DNA of 5,643 bases from positions 1-5,643 of the forward strand of contig URSS01000074.1 in assembly GCA_900550545.1 (NCBI GenBank). Direction: 5' to 3'. The notes under the pieces were generated by a model, which saw nothing but the letters and a program-made list of their open reading frames with translations, was not told where the DNA came from and did no database searches. Numbering within the stretch: position 1 is the stretch's first letter; each line of letters starts with the position of its first letter. This document shows positions 1-5,643 of this stretch, piece by piece. The stretch comes from an uncultured Lachnobacterium sp. Its GTDB lineage: Bacteria > Bacillota > Clostridia > Lachnospirales > Lachnospiraceae. The position numbers and the translations under genes were made by a program.

Positions 1-475
1 GCCATTCTTCTATTTCATTTATATCTGTAGTAAGACTTATTGCATTATTATCGAAATATACTTTTAAGTTTTTAACTCTTCTAAAATCTATATTTTTATC
101 AACGGCATCTATATCATATAATTCTTTATTGTTTTTTATATCCTCATTTACTAATACCATCAAATCATATCCTGCATCTTTTAAAGCAAAAGCTACTACA
201 TCAGTACAAACTCCATATTCATCATCTGGATATCCAGTTTCATAATATTTACTTTTATATTTTGGCTTTTTAGCAATATAAGTTCTTACATTATTCAATA
301 TATCTGTTTGGTCATCTATACCATCATTGTCTTTATCAATATAGCTCTTGTAAGCTTCTATATTGAAATCTGCATTTGTATATTTTTTATGTGGAATATA
401 ATTAAAACAATACAACACATATAAAGCAACAATTATTAGCACCGAAAAAACAATAAGCGTTATTCTCTTCTTCAT
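1..475 (-). CDS. DUF1287 domain protein with N-terminal membrane anchor, C-terminus beyond the window
   Basis: The gene is open from its ATG to the window edge, giving 158 residues without a stop. GGAG lies five bases before the ATG, which fixes the start. Residues 5-24 form one hydrophobic helix after MKKR, so the protein is probably membrane-anchored or exported. Residues 47-57 carry an acidic DKDNDGIDD stretch resembling a calcium-binding loop. Around 81-108 comes the hallmark GYPDDEYGVCTDVV, with Cys90, followed by AGYDL, and then DKNIDFRRVKNL at 126-137. These match my memory of the DUF1287 family. Its members are uncharacterised; I infer from the conserved Cys that they could be hydrolase-like, but this is not established. 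The expected later region, which would hold a GD and a conserved His motif, is outside the window. The gene is about 25% GC with ATA/TTA/AGA-rich codons, unlike the transporter genes. It follows the gene-fragment scar by only 10 bases. No clear promoter is visible. Confidence 0.85.
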   Translation of the reverse strand, partial: MKKRITLIVFSVLIIVALYVLYCFNYIPHKKYTNADFNIEAYKSYIDKDNDGIDDQTDILNNVRTYIAKKPKYKSKYYETGYPDDEYGVCTDVVAFALKDAGYDLMVLVNEDIKNNKELYDIDAVDKNIDFRRVKNLKVYFDNNAISLTTDINEIEEW

Positions 476-485
476 ACATTCTCCA

Positions 486-593
486 TTAAACAACTTGCGA
501 GTTACCAATTTCATTAAATAATAAATTAGCTACTTTTTCCTCTAATGACAGATATACATCTCCACCAAACACACTCTGATAAACTGCTGCCAA
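486..593 (-). pseudogene. Fragment of a Fic/Doc-family protein, fused in frame to a DinD fragment
   Basis: The reading frame entering from the DinD fragment continues as LAAVYQSVFGGDVYLSLEEK, then VANLLF. This resembles the part of Fic/Doc (RhuM-associated or death-on-curing) proteins that reads roughly IYQTFGG-DLYPSLEEKAANLLY and lies just before the catalytic HPFxDGNKR loop. Here the match stops at about position 516, before any such loop, and eight or nine unrelated residues lead to a TAA at 486-488. The catalytic motif is therefore missing and the piece cannot be an active AMP-transferase or kinase. It has no start codon or ribosome binding site of its own. The assignment comes from remembered family motifs and rests on about 26 residues, so it is moderately sure. 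Confidence 0.55.
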
Positions 594-821
594 AATACCT
601 TCAACATCTAGTCCACCATATAGTCCCATATATCCGGCATTTTGAAAAATCGCAAATTTCTCATTCGTAATAACTCCTGCATTATGTGCTGTCTCTGCCA
701 ACATTTGATTCCACTGTTTGATGTCTCCCCTGACAACAAGTCTTCTGTTATCTTCGTCCAGTTCATTAAAATGGTCAGCAACCTCCTGCCTGTATGTCTG
801 GATTGCAAAATAATATCGACC
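594..821 (-). pseudogene. dinD: Internal fragment of DNA-damage-inducible protein D (DinD)
   Basis: Read on the minus strand, this frame encodes YYFAIQTYRQEVADHF, a variable acidic stretch, then ETAHNAGVITNEKFAIFQNA and GYMGLYGGLDVEGI. These correspond to the central part of DinD, where E. coli has YFAIQTRRQE, QAGVATATDFAIFQNHGYQG and LYGGLD. Full DinD is about 275 residues. The N-terminal BRO-like part is absent and the frame breaks off where the family continues with an HxRKGLKK motif. Upstream the frame runs through an unrelated AT-rich hydrophobic stretch to a stop at 891-893, with no ATG, GTG or TTG before the homology. A chance internal ATG at 704 would give a 72-residue product but has no good ribosome binding site. 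I read this as a dead remnant, oriented with its neighbours. Confidence 0.75.
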
Positions 822-874
822 ACAAATAAAAATAACAACAGTTGTAGATACTATTATGAAAAACCAAAAAGTGT

Positions 875-1078
875 TCAGAAATTGAATACATTAAGTCCTG
901 TTTCTTCATCATAAACTCTGTCAATTTTTCCATCAATTACCGTAATAACGAGCTCGCAAGTTGCACTTACAACAGCTCTGTTCAGATGTCCTCCAAACAC
1001 TTCACCTTTCTCATTTCCGACACTCATATGAAGATGCGCATAATATTCTCCATAGAATCTTTTGACGTATACTCGCAA
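875..1078 (-). pseudogene. C-terminal fragment of a PPC/DUF296 DNA-binding protein
   Basis: From about position 1060 the frame reads GEYYAHLHMSVGNEKGEVF, GGHLNRAVVSATCELVITV and a tail ending DEETGLNVFNF before TGA at 875-877. HxHxS, GxxxGGHL and the DEETGLNxFxF ending are typical of the C-terminal half of bacterial PPC (plants and prokaryotes conserved, DUF296, COG1661) proteins. These are about 140 residues long and thought to bind DNA. Only about 58 family residues remain. The first residues of the longest frame (TTG start at 1078, MRVYVKRF) are not family-like, and the TTG sits inside the hairpin stem without a ribosome binding site. The natural C-terminus is intact but the N-terminal half is lost, so this is a 5'-truncated remnant. 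A short expressed product cannot be fully excluded. Confidence 0.75.
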
Positions 1079-1116
1079 GCCAAGCTGTCACTCATTGCCC
1101 GAGTGACAGCTTGGCT
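1078..1116 (-). terminator. Perfect 16-bp hairpin after the permease gene, probable but incomplete terminator
   Basis: Arms 1078-1093 and 1101-1116 are exact reverse complements (AGCCAAGCTGTCACTC) around a 7-base loop at 1094-1100. The hairpin begins five bases after the permease TAG, the usual place for an intrinsic terminator. On the minus strand it is followed by TGCGAGTATACG, not a run of T; the plus side also lacks one. The stem is strong enough to pause transcription or protect the 3' end of the mRNA. Without a U tract, termination efficiency is uncertain. Confidence 0.6.
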
Positions 1117-1121
1117 ACTTG

Positions 1122-3551
1122 CTATCCCTGATACCTTATTCTTTCAACCAGCGTTTCCTTTTTCAGATTACTGCTTAAAACGAGGGAAAGCACAATCTGC
1201 AAAAGACCGACCAGCAAAATCATAGCAAGAATCGGGATAAGAGGAACGTGATAAACGTTCATTCCAAAAATCCCATTATGCTTCGCATAGGAAAACAGTG
1301 CATAGCCAAGGGGCAGACCGGCAGCAAGTGCGACGCAGATGGTGCCAACCGTAAAAATCAAGCCCTGTATTTGTAAGCTCAGATTCAACTGCTTATTGGT
1401 CATGCCTACCGCTTGCAGCACACCGTATTCCTGCTTCTTCGTGGTGATATTGATGATCATGGTGTTTGCCAGATTCATAAACCCAATGAGACCGACAATT
1501 GCCATGAACAGATAGCAGCCAAGCTTCATCATACGGCTTGCGTATTCTGCGGTTTGCAATTCTGCGTGATAGGTGTTCAGCTTGATATGAGAAGTATCGG
1601 AGAGCAGGTCATTCAGGCTTTGCTCTACAGATGCCACATCTTTTTTAGCACAATCCACCCACAGGTATCCATAAGATGTCCCTTTCGGATTTACAGAGCG
1701 GTATACTTCTTCCGGAATGACCAGATAAGTGTCCGCGCTTACAAAGGAGCCTGCGATTTTTCCATGATAGGTATAGGTTCCGCTTCCGTTATCAAAGTTG
1801 AATGTAATCGGTGCACCCGCAGAATACCCGTCAGCTTCCATCCACGTGGACCAGCCAAAGAAAACATCCCCGTTTTTGACAGCCTGTGCATAGTCCATGG
1901 AACCGATATCGCCATCCCCGCGCATCATTTCAAAATCCTCTTGATTTACGATTGCAACCGGAAATTTTGTTCCGTTCAGATCTGCAGAGACGATTTCTCT
2001 CGTCAGTACATCCGTTACACCGGGGATGGATTTGATTTCTTTAATCAAAGAATCATTCAGTGGGTTGTTCTGTAGGATTGTGTCCAGATTATTCTCCGAA
2101 TAGGCTTCATCATAATTCTGGGAATAATCCAGCTGCAACTCAAATTGTCCATGGTTGATTGCAATCCGCGCCTCGTGCTCCGTGTCAATATTCCCAACAT
2201 AATTAGAGATAATTACAAACAATACACAGGAAAGCCCCATGGTAAGAATCGTAGCAATGGTTCTTTTCGGATTGCCTGTCACATTTGCCATTGCCATGGA
2301 GAAAACGGTGACATCTTTTCTGCCTTTTCGTCTGCCCTGTTTTTGCGTTTTGGAGCCGCCAAGATACCGTGTCGCTTCGATGGGTGAAATCCGGGAAACA
2401 ATTTTCATGGGTTTGCGCAGAGCCAAAACGACCGTAAGAAACGATACAAAAATGCAGATGAGCATAATTGTCAGTGAAAACAGAGGCACCTGATGGTTCT
2501 TGATTCCGGACGATACCAGATTTCCCTGCTCCACCAGCCAGTTGAAGCTGACTTTTGCAATCAGGAAACCAAACAGCAGCCCCAGCGGTATCGAAGGAAC
2601 CGCCAGAAGAATGCCCTCACGAAAGATCAACTGCTTCATCTGCTTTCTGGTTGCACCCAGCGCCTTGATTTTTCCGTACTCCTGAACCTTCTGGGCGATC
2701 CCGACCTGGAAGATATTATAAATGACCACAACGGAAAACAGCACGATTCCGAGGATCAGGGTTCCACAAACCACAATCATTTCATAGCTCGGCTGCAATA
2801 CCCACTGCAGGTAGAGGTCATTGATGATCACGTTTTTCTGGTCAATGCCGCAGGAATCCGCGATTTCTTTTATAACAGGCGCAACATTATTCATAGATAC
2901 ATTTGCAGAATCGCTCAAGGTAAAATAGATATTATATTGCCTGTCACCCTCCGCAACACGCTCATTATAAAAATCCTGCGAACCGAATACAACATAGGAA
3001 GCCTCGATGGTATATTCATCCCGGTCATATAAAATCCCGCTGACAGTAAATTCCACCGGTGCGTATTCCGACTGCATGCCGGAACGGTACTCCAATGTTA
3101 CGGTGTCTCCGACCTTTACATCATGGTATCCCACTGCATCAAAGAAAGCGCGTCCTGCGGCAATTTCCTGCGCCTTTTCCGGATAGGTACCTTCCTTCAA
3201 CACATATTCCTGATTATAGGGAAGCATTTTCCTGACCGTTTCATCCGCACTGACAAAGCCGCCATTTTCATTTCCTTTCAGGATGCCCTCCGTACACATG
3301 ATGCCGATATCAGATATCTCAGCTCTGCGTTCCACTTCTTTTAATTGCGTACCATCTGCGGCGATAAACAGGCCGTAGTTGCTTCCGTATGAGCTTGCAG
3401 CCTGACTTTTCTGTAAACGAATTACCCCATTTCCCACAGTACTGATGATAACAAGCAGCATCGTGGTCAGACAGATTGCCGTCATAATGAGGACACTTCT
3501 TGTCCGATTTCTTTTGTCGTTGCTGAATGCAATTTTGCTGATCGTCCTCAA
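1122..3551 (-). CDS. FtsX/MacB-type ABC transporter permease with duplicated domain
   Basis: This 809-residue membrane protein is the permease partner of the ATPase just upstream. It is an internal duplication of one unit: a helix, an extracellular MacB-like domain, then three helices forming an FtsX domain. Likely helices are 17-40, 256-280, 310-335, 355-378, 432-453, 676-700, 727-755 and 769-793. The two large outside loops are about 41-255 and 454-675. The cytosolic coupling motif after helices 2 and 6 is repeated: QEYGKIKALGATRKQ at 290-304 and QEYGVLQAVGMTNKQ at 707-721. A basic linker at about 400-412 joins the halves. The TTG start overlaps the ATPase TGA in TTGA, with GGTGGTGGA six bases before it. 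The next Met is at residue 23, inside the first helix, so TTG is preferred. The class moves peptides, lipids or drugs, or acts mechanically on the envelope; the substrate is unknown. The eight-helix layout differs from ten-helix BceB bacitracin-type permeases. Confidence 0.93.
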   Translation of the reverse strand: MRTISKIAFSNDKRNRTRSVLIMTAICLTTMLLVIISTVGNGVIRLQKSQAASSYGSNYGLFIAADGTQLKEVERRAEISDIGIMCTEGILKGNENGGFVSADETVRKMLPYNQEYVLKEGTYPEKAQEIAAGRAFFDAVGYHDVKVGDTVTLEYRSGMQSEYAPVEFTVSGILYDRDEYTIEASYVVFGSQDFYNERVAEGDRQYNIYFTLSDSANVSMNNVAPVIKEIADSCGIDQKNVIINDLYLQWVLQPSYEMIVVCGTLILGIVLFSVVVIYNIFQVGIAQKVQEYGKIKALGATRKQMKQLIFREGILLAVPSIPLGLLFGFLIAKVSFNWLVEQGNLVSSGIKNHQVPLFSLTIMLICIFVSFLTVVLALRKPMKIVSRISPIEATRYLGGSKTQKQGRRKGRKDVTVFSMAMANVTGNPKRTIATILTMGLSCVLFVIISNYVGNIDTEHEARIAINHGQFELQLDYSQNYDEAYSENNLDTILQNNPLNDSLIKEIKSIPGVTDVLTREIVSADLNGTKFPVAIVNQEDFEMMRGDGDIGSMDYAQAVKNGDVFFGWSTWMEADGYSAGAPITFNFDNGSGTYTYHGKIAGSFVSADTYLVIPEEVYRSVNPKGTSYGYLWVDCAKKDVASVEQSLNDLLSDTSHIKLNTYHAELQTAEYASRMMKLGCYLFMAIVGLIGFMNLANTMIINITTKKQEYGVLQAVGMTNKQLNLSLQIQGLIFTVGTICVALAAGLPLGYALFSYAKHNGIFGMNVYHVPLIPILAMILLVGLLQIVLSLVLSSNLKKETLVERIRYQG

Positions 3552-4222
3552 TTGAAATCCACCACCTGTCCATCCTCGATGACTAAAATACGGTCAGCAA
3601 CCTGCGCGATCTCATCATCATGGGTAATCATTACAATCGTCTGTCCATATTTTTTTGCGCTCATTTTCAGCAGCGCGATCACCTCGTCACTTGTCTTGGA
3701 ATCAAGATTTCCGGTTGGCTCGTCCGCAAACAAAATCTCCGGTCTGTTTACCAAGGCTCTTGCAATCGCAACGCGCTGCTGCTGTCCTCCGGAGAGGGTA
3801 TTCGGAAGATTATGAATCCGGTGTTCAAGACCCAGTGTGGTGATAATATCATTGACATAAGCTTTATCCACTTTTTTTCCGTCAAGCCCCAACGGAAGAA
3901 CGATATTTTCCCACACATTGATGGAGGATACCAGATTGAATGCCTGAAATACAAATCCGATCTTTCTTCTCCGGAAAACGGCAAGCTGATCCTCCTTCAT
4001 GGAATACAGGTCCTTGTCAGACAAGATCACGCTGCCGCTGGTTGGTGTATCCAGCCCGCCCAGCATATGCAGCAGGGTACTTTTTCCGGAGCCGGATTTT
4101 CCGACAATGGCGACAAATTCTCCCTGCTCAATCTGGATATTCACATGATTGACGGCTTTGACCTGATTTTCCCCCGTCCCATAAAATTTGCAAAGCTGAT
4201 TCGTTTCTAATATCACGCCCAC
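3548..4222 (-). CDS. ABC transporter ATP-binding protein (MacB/LolD-type)
   Basis: This 224-residue cytosolic ATPase should power the adjacent FtsX-like permease as a homodimer. All motifs are present: Walker A GKSGSGKST at 41-49, Q-loop Gln93 in FVFQAFNL, signature LSGGQQQR at 143-150, Walker B ILFADEPT with Asp167 and Glu168, D-loop GNLDS at 171-175 and the switch His201 in THDDEIA. The length and the FVFQAFNL and ADEPTGNLDS blocks are typical of the MacB/LolD/BceA/FtsE group that pairs with FtsX-fold permeases. The start is GTG with AGGAGG eight bases upstream (4231-4236). A second in-frame GTG two codons later is too far from that site. The stop TGA overlaps the permease TTG, so the two are translationally coupled. 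The gene has its own promoter-like sequence after the kinase terminator. The exact subfamily cannot be settled by eye. Confidence 0.96.
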   Translation of the reverse strand: MGVILETNQLCKFYGTGENQVKAVNHVNIQIEQGEFVAIVGKSGSGKSTLLHMLGGLDTPTSGSVILSDKDLYSMKEDQLAVFRRRKIGFVFQAFNLVSSINVWENIVLPLGLDGKKVDKAYVNDIITTLGLEHRIHNLPNTLSGGQQQRVAIARALVNRPEILFADEPTGNLDSKTSDEVIALLKMSAKKYGQTIVMITHDDEIAQVADRILVIEDGQVVDFN

Positions 4223-4252
4223 TCCAATGGCCTCCTTTTCTTATTTACCAGC

Positions 4253-4280
4253 ATTGTATCAAAGGAACCTTTCATTTCAC
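4253..4280 (-). promoter_or_regulatory. Candidate sigma-A promoter for the ABC operon
   Basis: On the minus strand an extended -10, TGATACAAT (hexamer 4253-4258, TG at 4260-4259), lies 16 bases from a weak -35 GTGAAA (4275-4280, four of six consensus bases). Transcription would start near 4246, just ahead of the ribosome binding site at 4231-4236. It sits between the terminator of the upstream operon and the ATPase gene, where a promoter is needed. A weak -35 with an extended -10 fits an activator-dependent promoter. This is inferred by eye only. Confidence 0.55.
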
Positions 4281-4285
4281 TTTCA
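4270..4285. repeat. Three TTTCA direct repeats overlapping the -35 region
   Basis: TTTCA occurs at 4270-4274, 4275-4279 and 4281-4285 (TGAAA on the minus strand), covering and flanking the candidate -35 of the ABC promoter. OmpR-family regulators commonly bind short direct repeats near the -35, so this is a plausible operator for the adjacent response regulator. Spacings of 5 and 6 bases are shorter than the usual 10-11, and the sequence is low in complexity, so confidence is low. Confidence 0.3.
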
Positions 4286-4327
4286 AAAAGAGAGCAGAAG
4301 TCTTACAGATTTGAAAGACTTCTGCTC
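4285..4327 (-). terminator. Rho-independent terminator of the regulator-kinase operon
   Basis: A perfect 13-bp stem (4292-4304 with 4315-4327, GAGCAGAAGTCTT) with a 10-base loop begins seven bases after the kinase stop. On the minus strand it is followed directly by TCTTTTTG (4291-4284), a fair U tract. It separates the two-component genes from the ABC genes, which have their own promoter-like sequence immediately downstream. Confidence 0.85.
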
Positions 4328-4334
4328 ATCATCT

Positions 4335-5585
4335 CTACGAAAGTCCATTCTCCGGCAGCTGAATCAAAAAGGTACTTCCTTTTCTGACTTTGCCGGAGGC
4401 TACCGTGATTGTCCCACCATGCTGCTCAATAATCTGTCTGGACAGATACAGACCGATGCCAGTTCCGCTCTTTTCGCGGACTTCCGGCGCAGTCCCTCTG
4501 TAAAACCGCTGGAATATTTTATGGTATTCACTCTGCGGGATTCCGATTCCCTGATCCTCGATCTCAATTCTCACAAAGCCGGTTCTTTTTTGTAGACGGA
4601 TCGTGATTTTTGAATGTTCTGGGCTGTATTTGATGGCATTGTCCAAAACGTTAATGATTGCTTCTCCAAGCCAACGTTTATCCTGCATGAGTGCACAATG
4701 CTCCAGTGATTCGTTGCAGTCGAAAATAAGTTCTATCCCTTTCTCCGCTGCCTTTGGATACGTTCGGTTTACTGCGGAGATGATCGTATCCATAATGGGA
4801 AGTGTTTTCTGATCAAGCTGAATCAAACCTGTCTCCAGTTTGGATATTTCCAGCAGAGACTGCAACAATGTTTCCAATCCGTCCAATGCACTCCGGCAGC
4901 GGATGCGAAATTCCTGTTGCTCCGTCTCACTCAGATTGTTCCGCAGCAATATGCTAAAGCAGGTATCCAAGGCTGCAACCGGGGTTTTCAGCTGATGGGA
5001 AATGTCGGATACCATTTCCTTTGTGCTTTCCTTCTCCGCTCTGGCTTCCTCTTGCAGCAGCTGGATATGATGTCCGATTGCTTCAAGCTGAAATTTCAGT
5101 CTTTCCTGCCCGACATGATCTTCTGTGTCCGGCACTACCTCAAAGTGATTTTCCCGAAATGCAATCAGGATTTGCTCTAGCTGCTCCAATCGTTTCCGAC
5201 TTTCTTTCGCCTCAGCTTTCTTCCGGTAAAACAGGAACGTTAGCAAAGACAGACATAGCACTGCACTTGTACAGCCGGTTATCATGATATTCTGCCGGAA
5301 GCGCACATAAAACGAAGTCCCTTTGTTTTCCCAGTACCCGTATTGCTCTAATAATTGCTTACCTTGTTCATTGGCTTGATGGTCGTTTCCTTTCAGCCAT
5401 CCTGCGGCAACATCCATGCCGGTGGTCTCTGCGCCCGCCGCAACTTCTGTCAGGATATCCATTTTACATTGATAATCCTGATAATATAAATAGGTGGTAA
5501 AGCAGTTCAATACCGCAAAAAAGAGTAGAACCGGCAGCACCAGTGACAAGGCATCAACCCACTTTTTACGATGTCGTTTCGTCAC
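4335..5585 (-). CDS. Membrane sensor histidine kinase
   Basis: The kinase is 416 residues from a GTG start. Two membrane helices (about 12-34 and 100-120) enclose an extracellular loop of about 65 residues, the presumed sensor. A coiled, charged linker follows, then the HisKA domain with SDISHQLKTPVAALD and phospho-acceptor His197. The HATPase_c domain has an N box INVLDNAIKYS (about 311-321), G1 box EDQGIGIPQ (Asp344), F box FQRFYRG and G2 box GTGIGLYLS (374-382), so it should be catalytically complete. It is predicted to phosphorylate the regulator encoded just upstream. I chose GTG at 5585 because AGGAGG ends seven bases before it and it overlaps the regulator stop in GTGA. An ATG seven codons earlier (5606) would put the ribosome binding site inside the gene. 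The signal is unknown. The sizeable extracellular loop distinguishes it from the short-loop BceS kinases. Confidence 0.95.
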   Translation of the reverse strand: MTKRHRKKWVDALSLVLPVLLFFAVLNCFTTYLYYQDYQCKMDILTEVAAGAETTGMDVAAGWLKGNDHQANEQGKQLLEQYGYWENKGTSFYVRFRQNIMITGCTSAVLCLSLLTFLFYRKKAEAKESRKRLEQLEQILIAFRENHFEVVPDTEDHVGQERLKFQLEAIGHHIQLLQEEARAEKESTKEMVSDISHQLKTPVAALDTCFSILLRNNLSETEQQEFRIRCRSALDGLETLLQSLLEISKLETGLIQLDQKTLPIMDTIISAVNRTYPKAAEKGIELIFDCNESLEHCALMQDKRWLGEAIINVLDNAIKYSPEHSKITIRLQKRTGFVRIEIEDQGIGIPQSEYHKIFQRFYRGTAPEVREKSGTGIGLYLSRQIIEQHGGTITVASGKVRKGSTFLIQLPENGLS

Positions 5586-5643
5586 TGACTTACCTCCTGA
5601 TTCCATATATACCCAAGACCTCTGATATTCTTTATATAGACCG
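5582..5643 (-). CDS. OmpR/PhoB-family response regulator, C-terminal end only
   Basis: Only the last 19 codons are in the window, reading VYIKNIRGLGYIWNQEVSQ before TGA at 5582-5584. The IKNIRGLGYIW segment is the signature of the winged-helix hairpin that closes the DNA-binding domain of OmpR/PhoB regulators, where VRGxGYxx is near universal. Its TGA overlaps the kinase GTG in a 4-base GTGA, so the two are coupled as a standard two-component pair. The receiver domain and promoter lie to the right of the window. It is the best candidate to control the ABC operon, though no target can be shown from this fragment. Confidence 0.88.
   Translation of the reverse strand, partial: VYIKNIRGLGYIWNQEVSQ
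5593..5598 (-). promoter_or_regulatory. Ribosome binding site that decides the kinase start
   Basis: A perfect AGGAGG on the minus strand is seven bases upstream of the GTG at 5583-5585. It lies inside the end of the regulator gene and downstream of the alternative ATG at 5606, which it therefore argues against. Confidence 0.85.

Noticed and set aside
608..838. Minus-strand frame of 76 codons starting MLFLFVVD
   Set aside because: It overlaps the DinD frame in a different phase and shows no family resemblance; the DinD frame explains the sequence.
642..914. Plus-strand open frame of 90 codons with Cys pairs
   Set aside because: It is antisense to the DinD fragment, which has clear family motifs, and the Cys spacing is not a convincing zinc site.
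491..963. 11-base inverted pair CAACTTGCGAG (491-501) and CTCGCAAGTTG (953-963), with a further CTCGCAAG at 1072-1079
   Set aside because: Several 11-base matches are expected by chance in a window this size, and the copy at 953-963 lies within the coding sequence of the DUF296 fragment. It is not good evidence for a recombination site.
486..1121. Insertion sequence or integron-like element in the fragment region
   Set aside because: There is no transposase or integrase motif, no terminal inverted repeats bounding the region and no target duplication that I can see.
1413..2075. Plus-strand open frame of 220 codons
   Set aside because: It is antisense to the permease, is Cys/His/Arg-rich with no recognisable family, and has no ribosome binding site. 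It is a shadow of a well-supported gene.
3620..4210. Plus-strand open frame of 196 codons
   Set aside because: It lies wholly antisense to the ABC ATPase, whose motifs are all intact, and its translation resembles no protein I know.

Overview
The window is Gram-positive and probably clostridial (Bacillota). The evidence is strong AGGAGG ribosome binding sites, GTG and TTG starts in 4-base stop/start overlaps, and an MFS-less two-component/ABC-transporter cassette of a layout common in gut Clostridia. Every gene I can support lies on the minus strand, so the window reads from right to left. Base composition is not uniform. The signalling and transport genes (about 1120-5643) are mid-GC, with sampled lines at 40-52%. 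The last gene (1-475) is only about 25% GC. The stretch between them is intermediate.

Layout in the direction of transcription: (1) the last 19 codons of an OmpR/PhoB-type response regulator (5582-5643), translationally coupled to (2) a membrane sensor histidine kinase (4335-5585). (3) A convincing intrinsic terminator (4285-4327). (4) A promoter-like element with an extended -10 and three TTTCA repeats (4253-4285). (5) An ABC ATPase (3548-4222) overlapping by 4 bases (6) an 809-residue duplicated FtsX/MacB-type permease (1122-3551). (7) A perfect 16-bp hairpin just past the permease stop (1078-1116). (8) A scar of broken genes (486-1078): the C-terminal part of a PPC/DUF296 protein, then an internal piece of DinD fused in frame to a piece of a Fic/Doc protein. 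(9) The start of a DUF1287 protein with an N-terminal membrane anchor, running off the left edge.

The regulator and kinase very likely sense an envelope or peptide stress and control the ATPase-permease pair, which belongs to the class of FtsX-like ABC systems that export or remove peptides, lipids or other amphiphiles at the membrane. Substrate and signal cannot be read from the sequence. The part least explained by ordinary annotation is the 600-bp scar between the transporter and the AT-rich DUF1287 gene. It holds three unrelated gene fragments, all in the same orientation, and looks like an old recombination or deletion junction, perhaps the edge of an acquired segment. I see no transposase, integrase, tRNA, rRNA or CRISPR array, and no clear evidence of a wholly new system.
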